Assembly: GCA_015232575.1 (NCBI GenBank)
Contig: JADFZL010000006.1
Coordinates: 1-64,000, forward strand
Source of the DNA: Candidatus Rifleibacteriota bacterium
GTDB taxonomy: Bacteria; Muiribacteriota; Ozemobacteria; Ozemobacterales; Ozemobacteraceae
DNA: 64,000 nt
Direction: 5' to 3'
Under the pieces are notes generated by a model. The model saw only the letters and a list, made by a program, of their open reading frames with translations, was not told the origin of the DNA and made no database searches. This document shows positions 14,547 to 25,100 of the stretch, in pieces. The position numbers and the translations under genes are program-made. The first letter of the stretch is position 1. Every line of letters begins with the position of its first letter.

Positions 14547-17021
14547 TCATTTATCCCAGGAGAATGTTCCTACCGGACTTCCATTGTTGTCTGCGATTAC
14601 GCTTCTTCCATTTTGGTGATAAAAGCTGTATTTAGTTACGCCTGATTCTTTAATAACACCACTGATTTCCTTCCACTCATTCGAAGCGGTCAGGTTATTA
14701 TGATAAGAATATTCCACGCTTCTGCTTCCAGTGAAAGAAGAAAGCTTTGAAGCAGCAAAAGCAGCCGGCGTGACAGTGTAATCTGCTGTAACAGTAATAT
14801 CGCTTCCGTCATTAACCGGGTAAGACGTGCGAGACGTAAACGATACTGTCATTCTATTAGAACTTCTGTCGGTATAAACGTAGCTTCCAGAGAATGTAAC
14901 CGTGCCATCTGCAGCTGTAGTTACAGTTATTGCCGAGCCAGGAGATTTAACTTCGCCGCTGCTGACGGTAATCTTGTCATTCTTCAATTCATAATTGATT
15001 TCTTCGATGGAATTATCACTGTTGGTTTTAGTAATTTTTGCAACAGCGCCATTTGAAAATTTGTCATTAACTGCATCGAATGAAAGATTACTCATGCTGA
15101 TATTCAGACTTTTGACATACCCGTAATCTTTGAAATTGCTGCCCAGATATTCAGCAGAAACTTCACATGTTGCGCCGGTGAACGAATAAACAGTCTCTTC
15201 GCCCTTTGCAGCTTTTATAAGTCCGGGAATATTCACGCTCATCTTAGTCAATGAAAGAGAGGAATTGTCCAAATTTCCTGTTACTGAAACAGATAATGGT
15301 GTATTCACGGGAATAGTGGGTTCAGTTTCCTTCTGATAGCCTGTAGTAATTGAATAGGGCTCGACCGGAGTAGTTCCAGAAGGACCAAAGGTTCCAAAAT
15401 ACAGTTCGCGAGTTGAAGACATGCTGGTAGTTATTCCAGTTATTGAAAGAGTACCACTATTTGCTTTTCCGTCTGATTCGAGTGAAACTTCAACAACCAC
15501 TGGTGAAGTTACAGAAATACTTACAGTATCTGTTGCTCTGGCAACATAATTGGTACCCCAATTATAAGTAGATGTACTACCCAGTGGGTTATAAAAACCC
15601 GTCTGAGAATATCTGGTCTGTGTGTTTGAAATGCTGATTCCGCTTACAAGCTTAATTGTCGTCTTTTCCTGAACAGTTCCAGATGAGGAATAATCCTCTA
15701 CATAAAGCTGGCTTCCGGCATTCATTGTGATGCCCGTAATGTGATCACCTGAAGAAGTAACGTTTACGTTAGTCATGGTATTTCTTGATGAAAGAGTAGA
15801 CTTAAAAGCGTTAGTATTCCAGTCCCAATTGAAATCGTAATATTCGAAAACGACTGAATTGCTCGTAAAAGAAACAACTTTAGATACACTTGCATTACCA
15901 GAATCGACCATAGTCGGACCAGATTTTGTGCTTCCGGTAACTGCACTCATAAGGCGATTTGCAAGGAAGTTAAAATTCACCGCTGAATCTCCACCGAAAA
16001 GAGGAACGACTCCAGGCATACCAGCATCAACAACCTGAGCTCTTTTGCTGGCATAATTAACAGGAAGCATATTGCGTGCCGGTTTCAGAGAGCAATCAAT
16101 CACTCTTCCGAGCTGTCCGCCAAGGTCGGCGAGATCGGCATCGGTCGATACTTGTTGTGGTAGTGTTGTTGTAGAAGTGTTTGTACTTGTTGTGGTAGAA
16201 GTACCAGTGTTTGTGTTTGTGTTTGTGTTTGTGTTTGTGTTTGTGTTTGTGTTTGTGTTTGTAACTGTAGCTGTTGAATTTTTCGGAATTTCGTTTGCGA
16301 TTTCAGAAGCATTGTTGGTAATTACGGTGTCTGTAACTGGTGAATATGTTGCCAGCGTTCCGTTTGCAGCAGCGTTTTCCAATCCATAAATAATTTTCTG
16401 GGAAAGGTTATTAATCTGTGTCTGATAGGTTGAAGTCGCTGTCAGATTGCTTTCAAAATTGCTGAAGCTCTTATCGGTTGCAGAAGAACTCCAATTGTCA
16501 TAAACCAAAGATTTTGCAGTAGTTTCAGGATCAACTTTCTGAGCAGCAGGATTTCCAGCAGAAGGATTGTGAGTAAAAAGAGATTCTATAAGAATGGTAC
16601 CGCTATCGGACGCATTTTCGGCATATTTCACCTCAATCTTGTACTGCGAATAATCTGCGGTGGGAACTTCGACCTTAAGATCGCCGCTGAGCTGGTTATT
16701 TGAATCTACAGTCATATCAGCAGCGCTGACTTCAACTGAGGTACCTGAAACCAGGCTTTTTGTCATAGGAGTAATTTTTACTTTAACTTTGCTTTTGTTT
16801 ATCTGCGAAGAAAGATAAATTTTAGCTTTCGTCTCATCTCGTGTTGACGCAGCAAAAGCCACCGCTGCCCCAGATCCGCCAGTAGATGCCAAAATAGCAA
16901 CAGTAAAAATCAAAGCACCAATTCCGGCAATCCCCGAGCCTGAAGAGCCGTCACATCCAGCAAAAAACACCGCTCCGCCAATCATCGCAAAAACGATGAA
17001 CAAGCTCAAAACCTTTTTCAT
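14547..17021 (-). CDS. Secreted lipoprotein, member 1 of a three-gene paralogous family
   Basis: 824 residues, function unknown. The signal peptide ends in a lipobox (AVFFAGC, Cys about 23), followed by a second hydrophobic segment (about 30-56, ending VAFAAS) shared by all three paralogues. A beta-rich domain (about 60-165) and a shared PETTAKSLVYDNW / YSPVTDT region (to about 250) come next. An (Asn-Thr)n tract (about 255-275) leads into a long Ser/Thr-rich beta C-terminus (about 290-824), also shared in outline with the 17180-19954 paralogue (CEVSAEYLGSNFKDYGYVK, SPGSAITV). Probably a surface or adhesin-like protein. It is strongly expressed if the near-consensus promoter at 17056-17084 is used. 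Confidence 0.75.
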   Translation of the reverse strand: MKKVLSLFIVFAMIGGAVFFAGCDGSSGSGIAGIGALIFTVAILASTGGSGAAVAFAASTRDETKAKIYLSSQINKSKVKVKITPMTKSLVSGTSVEVSAADMTVDSNNQLSGDLKVEVPTADYSQYKIEVKYAENASDSGTILIESLFTHNPSAGNPAAQKVDPETTAKSLVYDNWSSSATDKSFSNFESNLTATSTYQTQINNLSQKIIYGLENAAANGTLATYSPVTDTVITNNASEIANEIPKNSTATVTNTNTNTNTNTNTNTNTNTGTSTTTSTNTSTTTLPQQVSTDADLADLGGQLGRVIDCSLKPARNMLPVNYASKRAQVVDAGMPGVVPLFGGDSAVNFNFLANRLMSAVTGSTKSGPTMVDSGNASVSKVVSFTSNSVVFEYYDFNWDWNTNAFKSTLSSRNTMTNVNVTSSGDHITGITMNAGSQLYVEDYSSSGTVQEKTTIKLVSGISISNTQTRYSQTGFYNPLGSTSTYNWGTNYVARATDTVSISVTSPVVVEVSLESDGKANSGTLSITGITTSMSSTRELYFGTFGPSGTTPVEPYSITTGYQKETEPTIPVNTPLSVSVTGNLDNSSLSLTKMSVNIPGLIKAAKGEETVYSFTGATCEVSAEYLGSNFKDYGYVKSLNISMSNLSFDAVNDKFSNGAVAKITKTNSDNSIEEINYELKNDKITVSSGEVKSPGSAITVTTAADGTVTFSGSYVYTDRSSNRMTVSFTSRTSYPVNDGSDITVTADYTVTPAAFAASKLSSFTGSRSVEYSYHNNLTASNEWKEISGVIKESGVTKYSFYHQNGRSVIADNNGSPVGTFSWDK
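16207..16262. repeat. In-frame hexamer tract (gtgttt)n
   Basis: About nine copies of gtgttt inside the 14547-17021 gene, encoding Asn-Thr repeats on the minus strand. The 6-base unit means copy-number change would lengthen or shorten the linker without shifting frame. Confidence 0.85.
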
Positions 17022-17055
17022 TATAGCCTCCAGTTGGATAAAAAATATTTTGGCA

Positions 17056-17084
17056 ATACTAAAGCATTATCTAAGCCATGTCAA
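17056..17084 (-). promoter_or_regulatory. Promoter of lipoprotein paralogue 1
   Basis: Read on the minus strand: TTGACA (17084-17079), 17 bases, TAGTAT (17061-17056). The start codon is 35 bases downstream with GGAGG before it. Confidence 0.75.
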
Positions 17085-17123
17085 GAACAATCAAATCTAC
17101 GCAGCAATTACCGAATAAAGGCA

Positions 17124-17158
17124 CAGGAGCCGATGATCTTTCGAAAATCTGGCTCCTG
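17124..17158 (-). terminator. Hairpin downstream of lipoprotein paralogue 2
   Basis: Inverted repeat caggagcc ... ggctcctg, extended by gat/atc, 22 bases past the stop of the 17180-19954 gene. No clear T-run follows, so terminator function is moderate. Confidence 0.5.
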
Positions 17159-17179
17159 CTGTTTAACGAGAATTAAAAA

Positions 17180-19954
17180 CTATCTATTCCAATTAAAGTA
17201 ACCGACCAGGTAGTAGGACATTCCTGAAAGAGCCTCAATGTAGCCCTTACCATTCAGATAATAGAAGCTATTTATCTCACTGCCATTTTCATAGATCTTA
17301 CCAACAATATTTTTCCCACAATCTGCAACCAGAGTGCTTGCACAAACAACTGCAGTTGAAGTTGCCGGATTGGAGGCGTAAATGAATTCGACTTTTCTGG
17401 AAACATTTGCTTTGTTGGAGTTAGCAGCTAATAATTCAAAGAAAGTAGCGTTGCTGCCCCAATAACTCCCATCGGAATTTCCAAATCTGAGGCTATATCT
17501 GTCTTTTTTGCCGTAGGAATCATCCCAGATTGTCAGTTCCATGCCGGATTTAAAGATTCCAGAGACAGCTGATGCAATACGATGGGATGTTGATGTCGGA
17601 TGTAAAAAGTTCATAAGGGCATTAGCTTCATCAATTGAAGAGATGCCTGTACCACTGAAAGTATAATGAGATAATACTTCTTTAATTAAGCTCTGAGTAA
17701 GGGGCTCAGCATGCAATCTGCTTCTGAGGGCAGAAAGACTACTAAGGCATTCAACGTTATAATCAGCTGTAACCGTGACGGTTCTCGAATAATCCATTGG
17801 ATAACAAAGGCGGGCAATATAATCAATTGTCATCTTGTTTCCTGCCTTGTCAGAATAAGCTACTTTTCCCTTAAATTCAGCATTTCCAGCAAATGTTCCA
17901 ACGGTAATTTCTGAGCCTGGGGAATTAATTGCGTCACCTGCAACAGAAATTTTTCCGTTCAGAATTTCATAATTCACCCTATCAACAGTATTATCACTGT
18001 TTGTTTTAATAATTCGCGCTACGGCACCATCAGCTACTTTGTCATTATTTCCATCATAAGAGAATGCACCGATGGTAATCTGAAGGTTTTTGATATATCC
18101 ATAATCTTTAAAGTTTTTACCTGTGTAATCTGCACTCAAATTGCATGTTCCACCAGAAAAAGAATACACTTCTTCATTCTTCGCATTGATTCCCTTTGAA
18201 ACATTCGGCATGATTATAGTCATGTCATTAAGGTACAAGTCATAACTTGGAACCCTTGCCCTGAGGGTGAATTCAACTGATTTGCCAAAAGTGAAATCAC
18301 GCGATTCTTTATCAGTACCGACAATATATGCCATTTTATATGGTCTTATCAGAGAAGTGTCATCGTAACCCATATTCCCAATATACAGATGGTTCGTCAA
18401 TGATGTTGAACCGGTGACACCTGAAATAGACAACGTTCCCTGATCAACAAAACTGTCTTTCTGATGAGTAACTTCAAGTATGACTGGAGAAGAAACTGAA
18501 ATATCTATTACATCGGTAGCTCGTGCAACATATTTGTAACCTCTGACTGAAGGGGAAAATGTATCATAATCATTAACAGGACGCACTCCGGGCAGGAATC
18601 CGGATTCCTCAATCCGGTCGTGCCGTCCCTGAATCTTCAAACCTGTAAGAAGTTTCATCGTTGTTTTACTTATTACGGCGGTTCCATCAGAATTATAGTC
18701 TTCAATAAGAATTACACTGCCATCACTAAGCACAAATTGTTTGATATTGTTACCATTTCCTTCAATTGCAACACCCGTCATTGTGGTTTTAGCAAGGGTT
18801 TTTCCACAAACGTTTCTGGTCACGATGTATGTGTTTCCGGAAAAGGAAACTTCATAGCTGGTATCTTCAAGATTTAAAAATGATGGACCTGTAACTGCCG
18901 AATTACCGGAAACCGCGTTCATAAGACGGTTTGTCAGACCATTTATATCAATTGCAGAATTTCCACCTGCAACTGGAATAATTTCGGGCAATCCTGTATC
19001 AGCAACAGAAGCGCGCTTGCTATAACTTACCGGCACGCCTGAGAGGGCAGGAGAAAGAGAGGATTCAATTATTTTGCCGATCTGGTTTTCAAGATATGTT
19101 AAAGTTGCAACAGTTGTCTTTTCAAGGGGAAGAGCTTCATAATAAGGATTAAAAACTGTGGATGTTGAAGTTGCTGTTAGAGTAGCGGTCTTGGTGGCAG
19201 TTGATGACGCAGGAATTTCTGCCGGAATCTCTTTGGCTATTTCCTGGGCCTTTGCTTTAATAATATCATCGTTCAGAGGAGAGTAAGTACTAAGCTGTCC
19301 AGCTTCTGCTGCACGTGCAATCGAAGAGGTTATGTCATCAGAAAGCGTCTGTATTCTGGATAAATAATCTGTTGAAGAATTAAATACAGCCTCAAAATCA
19401 GAAAGACTTTTATTGGAGGAATTTTCTTTCCAGTTGTCATAGATCATTGACTTGGCAGTTGTCTGAGGATCAACAACCTGTTGAGTAGTATTTATTGTCG
19501 GATCGTGTTGGAAATAGGATTCAATCAGCACTGCATCTTTGCTGCCTTGATTTTCGGAATATACAATTTCAATCTTAAATTCAGTAAAAGAAGGATCAGG
19601 AACAGATACGTTTAAATTTCCTTCAATCTGGTTCTGCTCGTTTACATTAAGCGTTGAAGCGTTTACGACAGTTTCCTGTGCAGTTGTTCCATCTGATTTT
19701 CTCGGGGTGACTTTTACTTTAACCTTGCTCTTTGTAACTTGAGAAGAAAAACAAATCTTTGCTTTAGTATTGTCACGATTTGAAGCGGCGAAAGCTACAG
19801 GAGCTCCGGCTCCTCCGGTTGAAGCAAGTATGGCAATAGCAAAGACTAATCCCATACCACGAAGTATGTCACCGCTGCCGGAGTTACAACCGGTAAAACA
19901 AACAGCACCTGCAAAAAAAAACACCAGAATTACAGAACAAAATATCCTCTTCAT
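17180..19954 (-). CDS. Secreted lipoprotein, paralogue 2
   Basis: 924 residues. The N-terminal layout matches paralogue 1: signal peptide with lipobox (VCFTGC), a second hydrophobic segment (GMGLVFAIAILASTGGAGAP), the AKICFSSQVTKSKVKVKVTP beta domain, DPQTTAKSMIYDNW and YSPLNDD. A Thr/Ala/Ser linker then leads to a C-terminus of more than 600 residues that is homologous in outline to paralogue 1 (ADYTGKNFKDYGYIKNLQI) but longer. The extra insert near the end is about residues 720-860. Function unknown; surface exposure is inferred. It has its own promoter at 19983-20011 and GGAGG four bases before ATG. Confidence 0.75.
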   Translation of the reverse strand: MKRIFCSVILVFFFAGAVCFTGCNSGSGDILRGMGLVFAIAILASTGGAGAPVAFAASNRDNTKAKICFSSQVTKSKVKVKVTPRKSDGTTAQETVVNASTLNVNEQNQIEGNLNVSVPDPSFTEFKIEIVYSENQGSKDAVLIESYFQHDPTINTTQQVVDPQTTAKSMIYDNWKENSSNKSLSDFEAVFNSSTDYLSRIQTLSDDITSSIARAAEAGQLSTYSPLNDDIIKAKAQEIAKEIPAEIPASSTATKTATLTATSTSTVFNPYYEALPLEKTTVATLTYLENQIGKIIESSLSPALSGVPVSYSKRASVADTGLPEIIPVAGGNSAIDINGLTNRLMNAVSGNSAVTGPSFLNLEDTSYEVSFSGNTYIVTRNVCGKTLAKTTMTGVAIEGNGNNIKQFVLSDGSVILIEDYNSDGTAVISKTTMKLLTGLKIQGRHDRIEESGFLPGVRPVNDYDTFSPSVRGYKYVARATDVIDISVSSPVILEVTHQKDSFVDQGTLSISGVTGSTSLTNHLYIGNMGYDDTSLIRPYKMAYIVGTDKESRDFTFGKSVEFTLRARVPSYDLYLNDMTIIMPNVSKGINAKNEEVYSFSGGTCNLSADYTGKNFKDYGYIKNLQITIGAFSYDGNNDKVADGAVARIIKTNSDNTVDRVNYEILNGKISVAGDAINSPGSEITVGTFAGNAEFKGKVAYSDKAGNKMTIDYIARLCYPMDYSRTVTVTADYNVECLSSLSALRSRLHAEPLTQSLIKEVLSHYTFSGTGISSIDEANALMNFLHPTSTSHRIASAVSGIFKSGMELTIWDDSYGKKDRYSLRFGNSDGSYWGSNATFFELLAANSNKANVSRKVEFIYASNPATSTAVVCASTLVADCGKNIVGKIYENGSEINSFYYLNGKGYIEALSGMSYYLVGYFNWNR

Positions 19955-19982
19955 AATTCCTCCAAAAAAGTTTTGAAACCCT

Positions 19983-20011
19983 TTTATACAAGAATATCAC
20001 AAAGTTGTCAA
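19983..20011 (-). promoter_or_regulatory. Promoter of lipoprotein paralogue 2
   Basis: Minus strand: TTGACA (20011-20006), 17 bases, TATAAA (19988-19983). Near-perfect consensus. Confidence 0.8.
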
Positions 20012-20137
20012 GCGCATAAGGCGAAAAAACAAGCTTCAGGATTATATTCTGCATGTACTATCTATGAATTAAGCTATTACATCAAATCATTTCTCAGAAC
20101 CTTTGAGATAGATTTCACAATAAAATAATGCGCATAT

Positions 20138-20171
20138 AAAAAAGCCATTGGCTTATGCCAATGGCTTTTTT
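20138..20171 (-). terminator. Rho-independent terminator of lipoprotein paralogue 3
   Basis: A perfect stem aaaaagccattggc / gccaatggcttttt with a 4-base loop and T-runs on both sides, 21 bases past the stop at 20192. Confidence 0.92.
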
Positions 20172-20191
20172 ATATATACCTGATTACTAAC

Positions 20192-21895
20192 TCATTTTTT
20201 CGGAGGTAATGCCTGGATTAATCCAATATCGCTATTAGAAGCACCAGTAGACTGGGGCTTTCCAGACTCGATTGTATTAATCGGGGTCAATGTAGTACCA
20301 TCATATTCGAAAACAGTCCAGTTATAACCAAACTTCTCGGTAGGAACTTCGTAGGTAGCGGTGAGTGTACCATTAATATATACAAGAACCTTGGCACCTG
20401 AGTTAGAGAGACCACTACTATTGCTATTACCACCGTTTGTCCAGTCATAAACAGAATATCTGTATGTTCCAGCCGGGGAACCATCATAAATGGTTACTGT
20501 TTCAGTGCCATAGCCTGATGTAATATCGAAATCAAGCATAGCAACTTTTTTATCGTTTGCATAATGCAATCTGCTTCCATAATAAACATGGAATCTGGAA
20601 TCTCCGCTTATCGGGCCAGTTAAGTGAGAGTCAAGATCTCTTGGTGTAGCGCCCCAGGTAAGGACAACTCTGAGTTTTGAGGGTTCCGGACGAACAGCTA
20701 GAACATAATCAACTGTTGTCCCAACTGTAAATTCAGAAGTCCTGTTACTCTTAAAATCATAAACCTTATAGGTATTTACACAGTCAACTTGCTGCCCTGG
20801 TGTAGACGACCATGCGAGAAACTTTGGAAAATAATTAGTGTCCCAACCATGAGGATACAAAGTCTGCAATTGAGAAATTGTTGGAAGAGTCCAACCAGTT
20901 CCCTGTTGAGAAACTGCCTGTGCCCATGTATTAGCATCAGCCCATGTTTTTCCAGAGTCAAAGGTCTGTCCATACCACTGCAGACCGTTAAAAGAATCAG
21001 TAAGGACTCCACTGCTTGTCGAAAAGGAATTTCCTGACTGATAACCGAAACTATTGTCTATTACAACTCCCGTTCCAGTCATGATAGAGGTATGAGTGGT
21101 TGTAAAGGTATTTGTAAAAGTGCTGGTTCCACCAGTTGATGTTCCTGTTTCAATCAGAACTGGAGCAGCTGGCAATTCGTGTGCAATCTGTACGCATGTC
21201 TGATTGATAGCAGTGTCAGTAACTGGTGAATAGTTTCCAAGCTGGCCACGTTCAACAGCCGCATTCAAATTCTGCTGAATCTGCCCGGCAATTTCATTTA
21301 TCGCGGTTTCTCCGCCGGTAGTAGAAAGGTTTTGCTCGAATGTATCAAAACTTTTATCGGATGCAGTATCTTTCCATTCATCGTAAACAATTGATTTAGC
21401 TGTAGTTTCTGGTGTTACAGGCTGCTGAGGGGCATCGCCTGCTGCCGGATCATGATTGAAATATGACTGCAGGAGAACATTGCCGTTAGCATTCTGACTA
21501 TCATTGTAAACGATTTCGACTTTAAACTGATTATAGGTCTGATCAGGAACGGTTACGCTAAGTTTTCCCTCGATCTGGTTCTGTTCGTTAACTTTCATGA
21601 CCGAACCACCAAGTTCTGTTGCTGCAGCGGCAACGCCAGCTTTAGTCATGGGAGTAATTTTAACCTTTACTTTTCCCTTGCTGATCTGCGAAGACAGATA
21701 GATTTTTGCTTTATGGCTTTCTCTTGTTGAAGCAGCAAAAGCAATAGGTGCGCCCGACCCGCCAGTAGAAGCAAGTATGGCAACAGCAAATACAATACCT
21801 AATCCAGTTAGAATACTACTATCTCCACATCCCGCTGTAAAAATCGCTCCCCCAATCATCGCAATAGCGATGAAGAGGCAAATATACTTCTTCAT
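20192..21895 (-). CDS. Secreted lipoprotein, paralogue 3, with DUF1566-like and YfaP/DUF2135-like domains
   Basis: 567 residues. Residues 1-235 are the shared family N-terminus: a lipobox (IFTAGC), a second hydrophobic segment, the AKIYLSSQISKGKVKVKITP beta domain, PETTAKSIVYDEW and YSPVTDT. A Thr-rich linker follows. The C-terminus differs completely from the other two: a DUF1566 (Lcl)-like domain (about 280-400; FNGLQWYGQTFDSGKTWADA, GWTLPTISQLQTLYP) and then a YfaP/DUF2135-like beta domain (about 405-530; VVLTWGATPRDLDSHLTGP). Both occur in secreted, often surface-bound proteins. It has its own promoter and terminator. The three-gene set looks like duplication with replacement of the exposed C-terminal part. 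Confidence 0.78.
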   Translation of the reverse strand: MKKYICLFIAIAMIGGAIFTAGCGDSSILTGLGIVFAVAILASTGGSGAPIAFAASTRESHKAKIYLSSQISKGKVKVKITPMTKAGVAAAATELGGSVMKVNEQNQIEGKLSVTVPDQTYNQFKVEIVYNDSQNANGNVLLQSYFNHDPAAGDAPQQPVTPETTAKSIVYDEWKDTASDKSFDTFEQNLSTTGGETAINEIAGQIQQNLNAAVERGQLGNYSPVTDTAINQTCVQIAHELPAAPVLIETGTSTGGTSTFTNTFTTTHTSIMTGTGVVIDNSFGYQSGNSFSTSSGVLTDSFNGLQWYGQTFDSGKTWADANTWAQAVSQQGTGWTLPTISQLQTLYPHGWDTNYFPKFLAWSSTPGQQVDCVNTYKVYDFKSNRTSEFTVGTTVDYVLAVRPEPSKLRVVLTWGATPRDLDSHLTGPISGDSRFHVYYGSRLHYANDKKVAMLDFDITSGYGTETVTIYDGSPAGTYRYSVYDWTNGGNSNSSGLSNSGAKVLVYINGTLTATYEVPTEKFGYNWTVFEYDGTTLTPINTIESGKPQSTGASNSDIGLIQALPPKK

Positions 21896-21929
21896 AGAAC
21901 CTCCAGTGAAATGAATTATTTCGCCCTAT

Positions 21930-21958
21930 GTTATACGATATTCGGCAATAGATGTCAA
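21930..21958 (-). promoter_or_regulatory. Promoter of lipoprotein paralogue 3
   Basis: Minus strand: TTGACA (21958-21953), 17 bases, TATAAC (21935-21930). Confidence 0.78.
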
Positions 21959-22060
21959 CTTTTTTCGCCAAAAAAGCAGAACTTTCGACAAGCTAATAAA
22001 TCAGATTCTATCGTGCAACTTATTTGTCTTGAAGCATCTTTGATAAGTATGTATAAACAC

Positions 22061-22090
22061 AAAAACCGACCCCAATAATGGGGCCGGTTT
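22061..22090 (-). terminator. Rho-independent terminator of the giant lipoprotein gene
   Basis: An 11-base stem with one mismatch (aaaccgacccc with ggggccggttt), a 6-base loop, and a T-run on the minus strand, 22 bases after the stop. Confidence 0.88.
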
Positions 22091-22111
22091 AGATTAACTT
22101 ACGATTAGAAC

Positions 22112-25100
22112 TTAGTCGACCTGAACCTGGAAGAGGTAAGTTCCGGTGCTGAGGACAACTTTAAACAATGCAGTTGCCTTAGCGGTAGTGGTAGTATCAG
22201 CAGTGGCCTTTGGAGTGATTGTAAGGTTGCCAGATGCTGTATAGGTTACAAGTGCGTTGCCCTTTGTATCAGTTGTAGCTGATGTGAGGGTTGGAGCAGT
22301 TGCAGTGTGAACATTGCTGATCTGACGAGGAGTGAGAACAAGTGATTTTCCCTTCGGGAGCTTGAAGGTAAGAATGTTGTTACCGTCAGCTGTTGCATCA
22401 ATTGTTGAAGTGGTTGTTGCGTCAGAAGAGAACACCTGAGTCTGTGTTGCGCCTGCAGGAATCGGCACGAATGCTGCGTATGAATATTCGATTCCGCTTA
22501 CGAAACCAGTGGTTCCTGAATTTGCGAAGTCTGCGCCATTGAATGCAATTGCTTCAGAGTAGATTCTGAGAGCATGTGTTGAATCTGATGCAGTTGCTGT
22601 TGCAATCATTGTTGCCGGTCCGAATCCGCCTGTGAAGGCATTTCCGCCGTCGGTCATGAAAGCTTTAACTGATTCGATGTCAAGAGCTGCTGCCGGATCA
22701 GGAATGAAGTTTGTAAGATAATAGATACCATAGTTGTTGTTCTGGAATGAGTTGTTCTGTGAACCACTCAAGTTGTGGTTTCCATTAAGATACACTGCAT
22801 AGCCACCAAAGCCTGTGAAGCCTTTGAATGTGCAGTTTGTGAACTTTGAATAGCTCTGCTTTACAGCATAGTAGCCATATCTAACTGTTCCAGGAAGAAC
22901 TGATACGTCTGCTGAGAAGGTAGCATTTTCAAAGATTGCTTTAACTGCTGTGTCTGCACCATTTCCAATGTTGTTAACAAACAGTGTATGTGTGCCAGTT
23001 GCTGAATCGGTAGAAGCAGCAAATGTCAACTGACTGAATGTAACTTCTTTTTTGGTGGTGATCGGATTTGTGAGGTATCCATTCAACTGAACGAGAGGAG
23101 ATACTGTAATAGCTGCTGGTGACAATTTAACGCCTGTTGCACCGGCTACAGCATACATACCACTAACTTCGAGTGTTTCGCCAAGTTCAATGCTTGCTGC
23201 AACGAGAAGCTTGTTAGCTACTGGATAGAGAACGCCGTCTGAATCATAAGCCTTAGAATTGAAGACATCTTTCAACTGAGCTTCGGTAGAAACCTTAGCC
23301 TGGAGATAAACGATCTTGAGTGTTTCAGGAACTGCAGCTGTTTTGTCGCGGACAAGGTCATTGTCGGCGTCGATTACGAAATTCTTGCTCTGTTCAGGAT
23401 TGTAAGCAGATACAAAATTTCTTGCAGTGACTGTTTTTACTACATCACCCTTTGAATAGATTGTTGTCTTGGTATTGAAAGTTACGACTACGTCGCCACA
23501 ATCAATATCGTTAGCTACGATGATTGTACCAGTTTTTGCATCAACAGCTGCCTTCAAAGTAGTATAATCTGTAACTTCAGCAATCTTTGTGTTGGGCTGA
23601 TCTTTTGGAAGAGTAATGGTTGTTCCATCGGTGCTTATTGTTGTTACTTCTGAAGCGATCAAATAATTAGCACCCTTGGTTGAAAGGACGATACCATTTT
23701 TGAGAGTTCCAGTTCCGGAAAGCTTGAGTGCATATCCGGCATCTGCTGCAGCGGTTCTGCTGATATCAAATGAGTATCCGCCGAGGTTGAGTGTTTTGCC
23801 ATTCATAGCAATTTCGAATGCATAATTGTGAGGAGTCAAATAACCTTCTCTTGTTGCATCAAAATTGATATTCTTTGTGAAAGTATAGGTGTCACCAGTT
23901 CCAAGAAGGTTAAGCTTTACTGCATCGGTCTTAGCGGCTGCGTTAACACCAGCTGCTTCGAGGATTTTTTCGAGCTGAGCTACATTGTAAACGTTAACTT
24001 CGACGTTATCGAGTGTAATGTTGGTTGTTGCACCAGCATCAAAATCAAGAACGACTTCGTTGCTAAGGTCAAGAAGACCTGTGAAAGCTGAGTTGGCTGC
24101 TGCTGGATTTGTTGCTGCAACGCCAGTGATGTTGGCAGAGCGGAGTGTTCCGGCCTGTGCAACTCTTGAAGCGAGGAAACTGGCTGAAGCTGTTCCTTCG
24201 ACATCAGAGATAATGCTCAGGGTTGACTTTGTCATGCCGAGCTGTCCGAGCTGAACTTTAAGTCCAGTGAGAACGTGGCCAGCGAGGTTGATAACTTTGT
24301 TGTAGCAAACGATAACCGGTGTGTTAGCTCCAGCTGTTCCATCATTTGGATTGTAAACACAGCTGTTCATGAGGCGGATTTCGTTGATTCTGTTGTAGTT
24401 AACGTTGTTATTCTGAGTTACGACTGCTCCGGCTGTGATGTTTGTGTTCATCAAACCAGTGTAGACGTGCAAGCCAGTGTAAGCTGCGAGAACGATCTTA
24501 ACATTGTCGCTCTTGGTAATCTGTCCACCGTAAGCGGTGTTGCCATCTGGGTCAAGAATTGTCTGACCAGCGGCGAGATCAGGATTTCCGATCAATCTGA
24601 AAGCGTCGTTACCATGAATGATAACTGTCTTTGCGTTAGCAGAAACAAGTTTCTTGTTTCCAACTGTTGCGGCTCCGCCTGGGATGATCCATTGAACTGG
24701 TTCGCCAGAAAGGTCATATTCATAACCTTCTGCTGCTGTGAGGTTGATAACCTGTACTGATGATGCAAGTGCTGCGGCGAGTTCCTGGCTTGTAGCTGCA
24801 TTAGCTTCAACCGGAGCTGCTTCTGTGCCTCTGACGGCTCTTACATAATACTGTACTTTCGGTGTTGTTGCGCCAAGACCAGCGGCTGGATTGTAAACCA
24901 CGCCGTAGTCATAGACTGCCATAACCTGTGGTGTTGAAAGATCAAGTGCTGCACCAGAGAGGAACTGAGCTGCGTTGTTAACTGAAGTAACGCAAACTGA
25001 TCCGCCGAAAAGTGTGTATTTTACGATTCCGTTGAAAGAAACTGACGGGGGAAGATTAACAGTGATTGTTCTGTAGACTTTTCCACCTTCGATTTTGTCG

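Noticed and set aside
24018..24254. Frames antisense to the giant lipoprotein
   Set aside because: Low-complexity shadows of a long coding frame, without ribosome sites.
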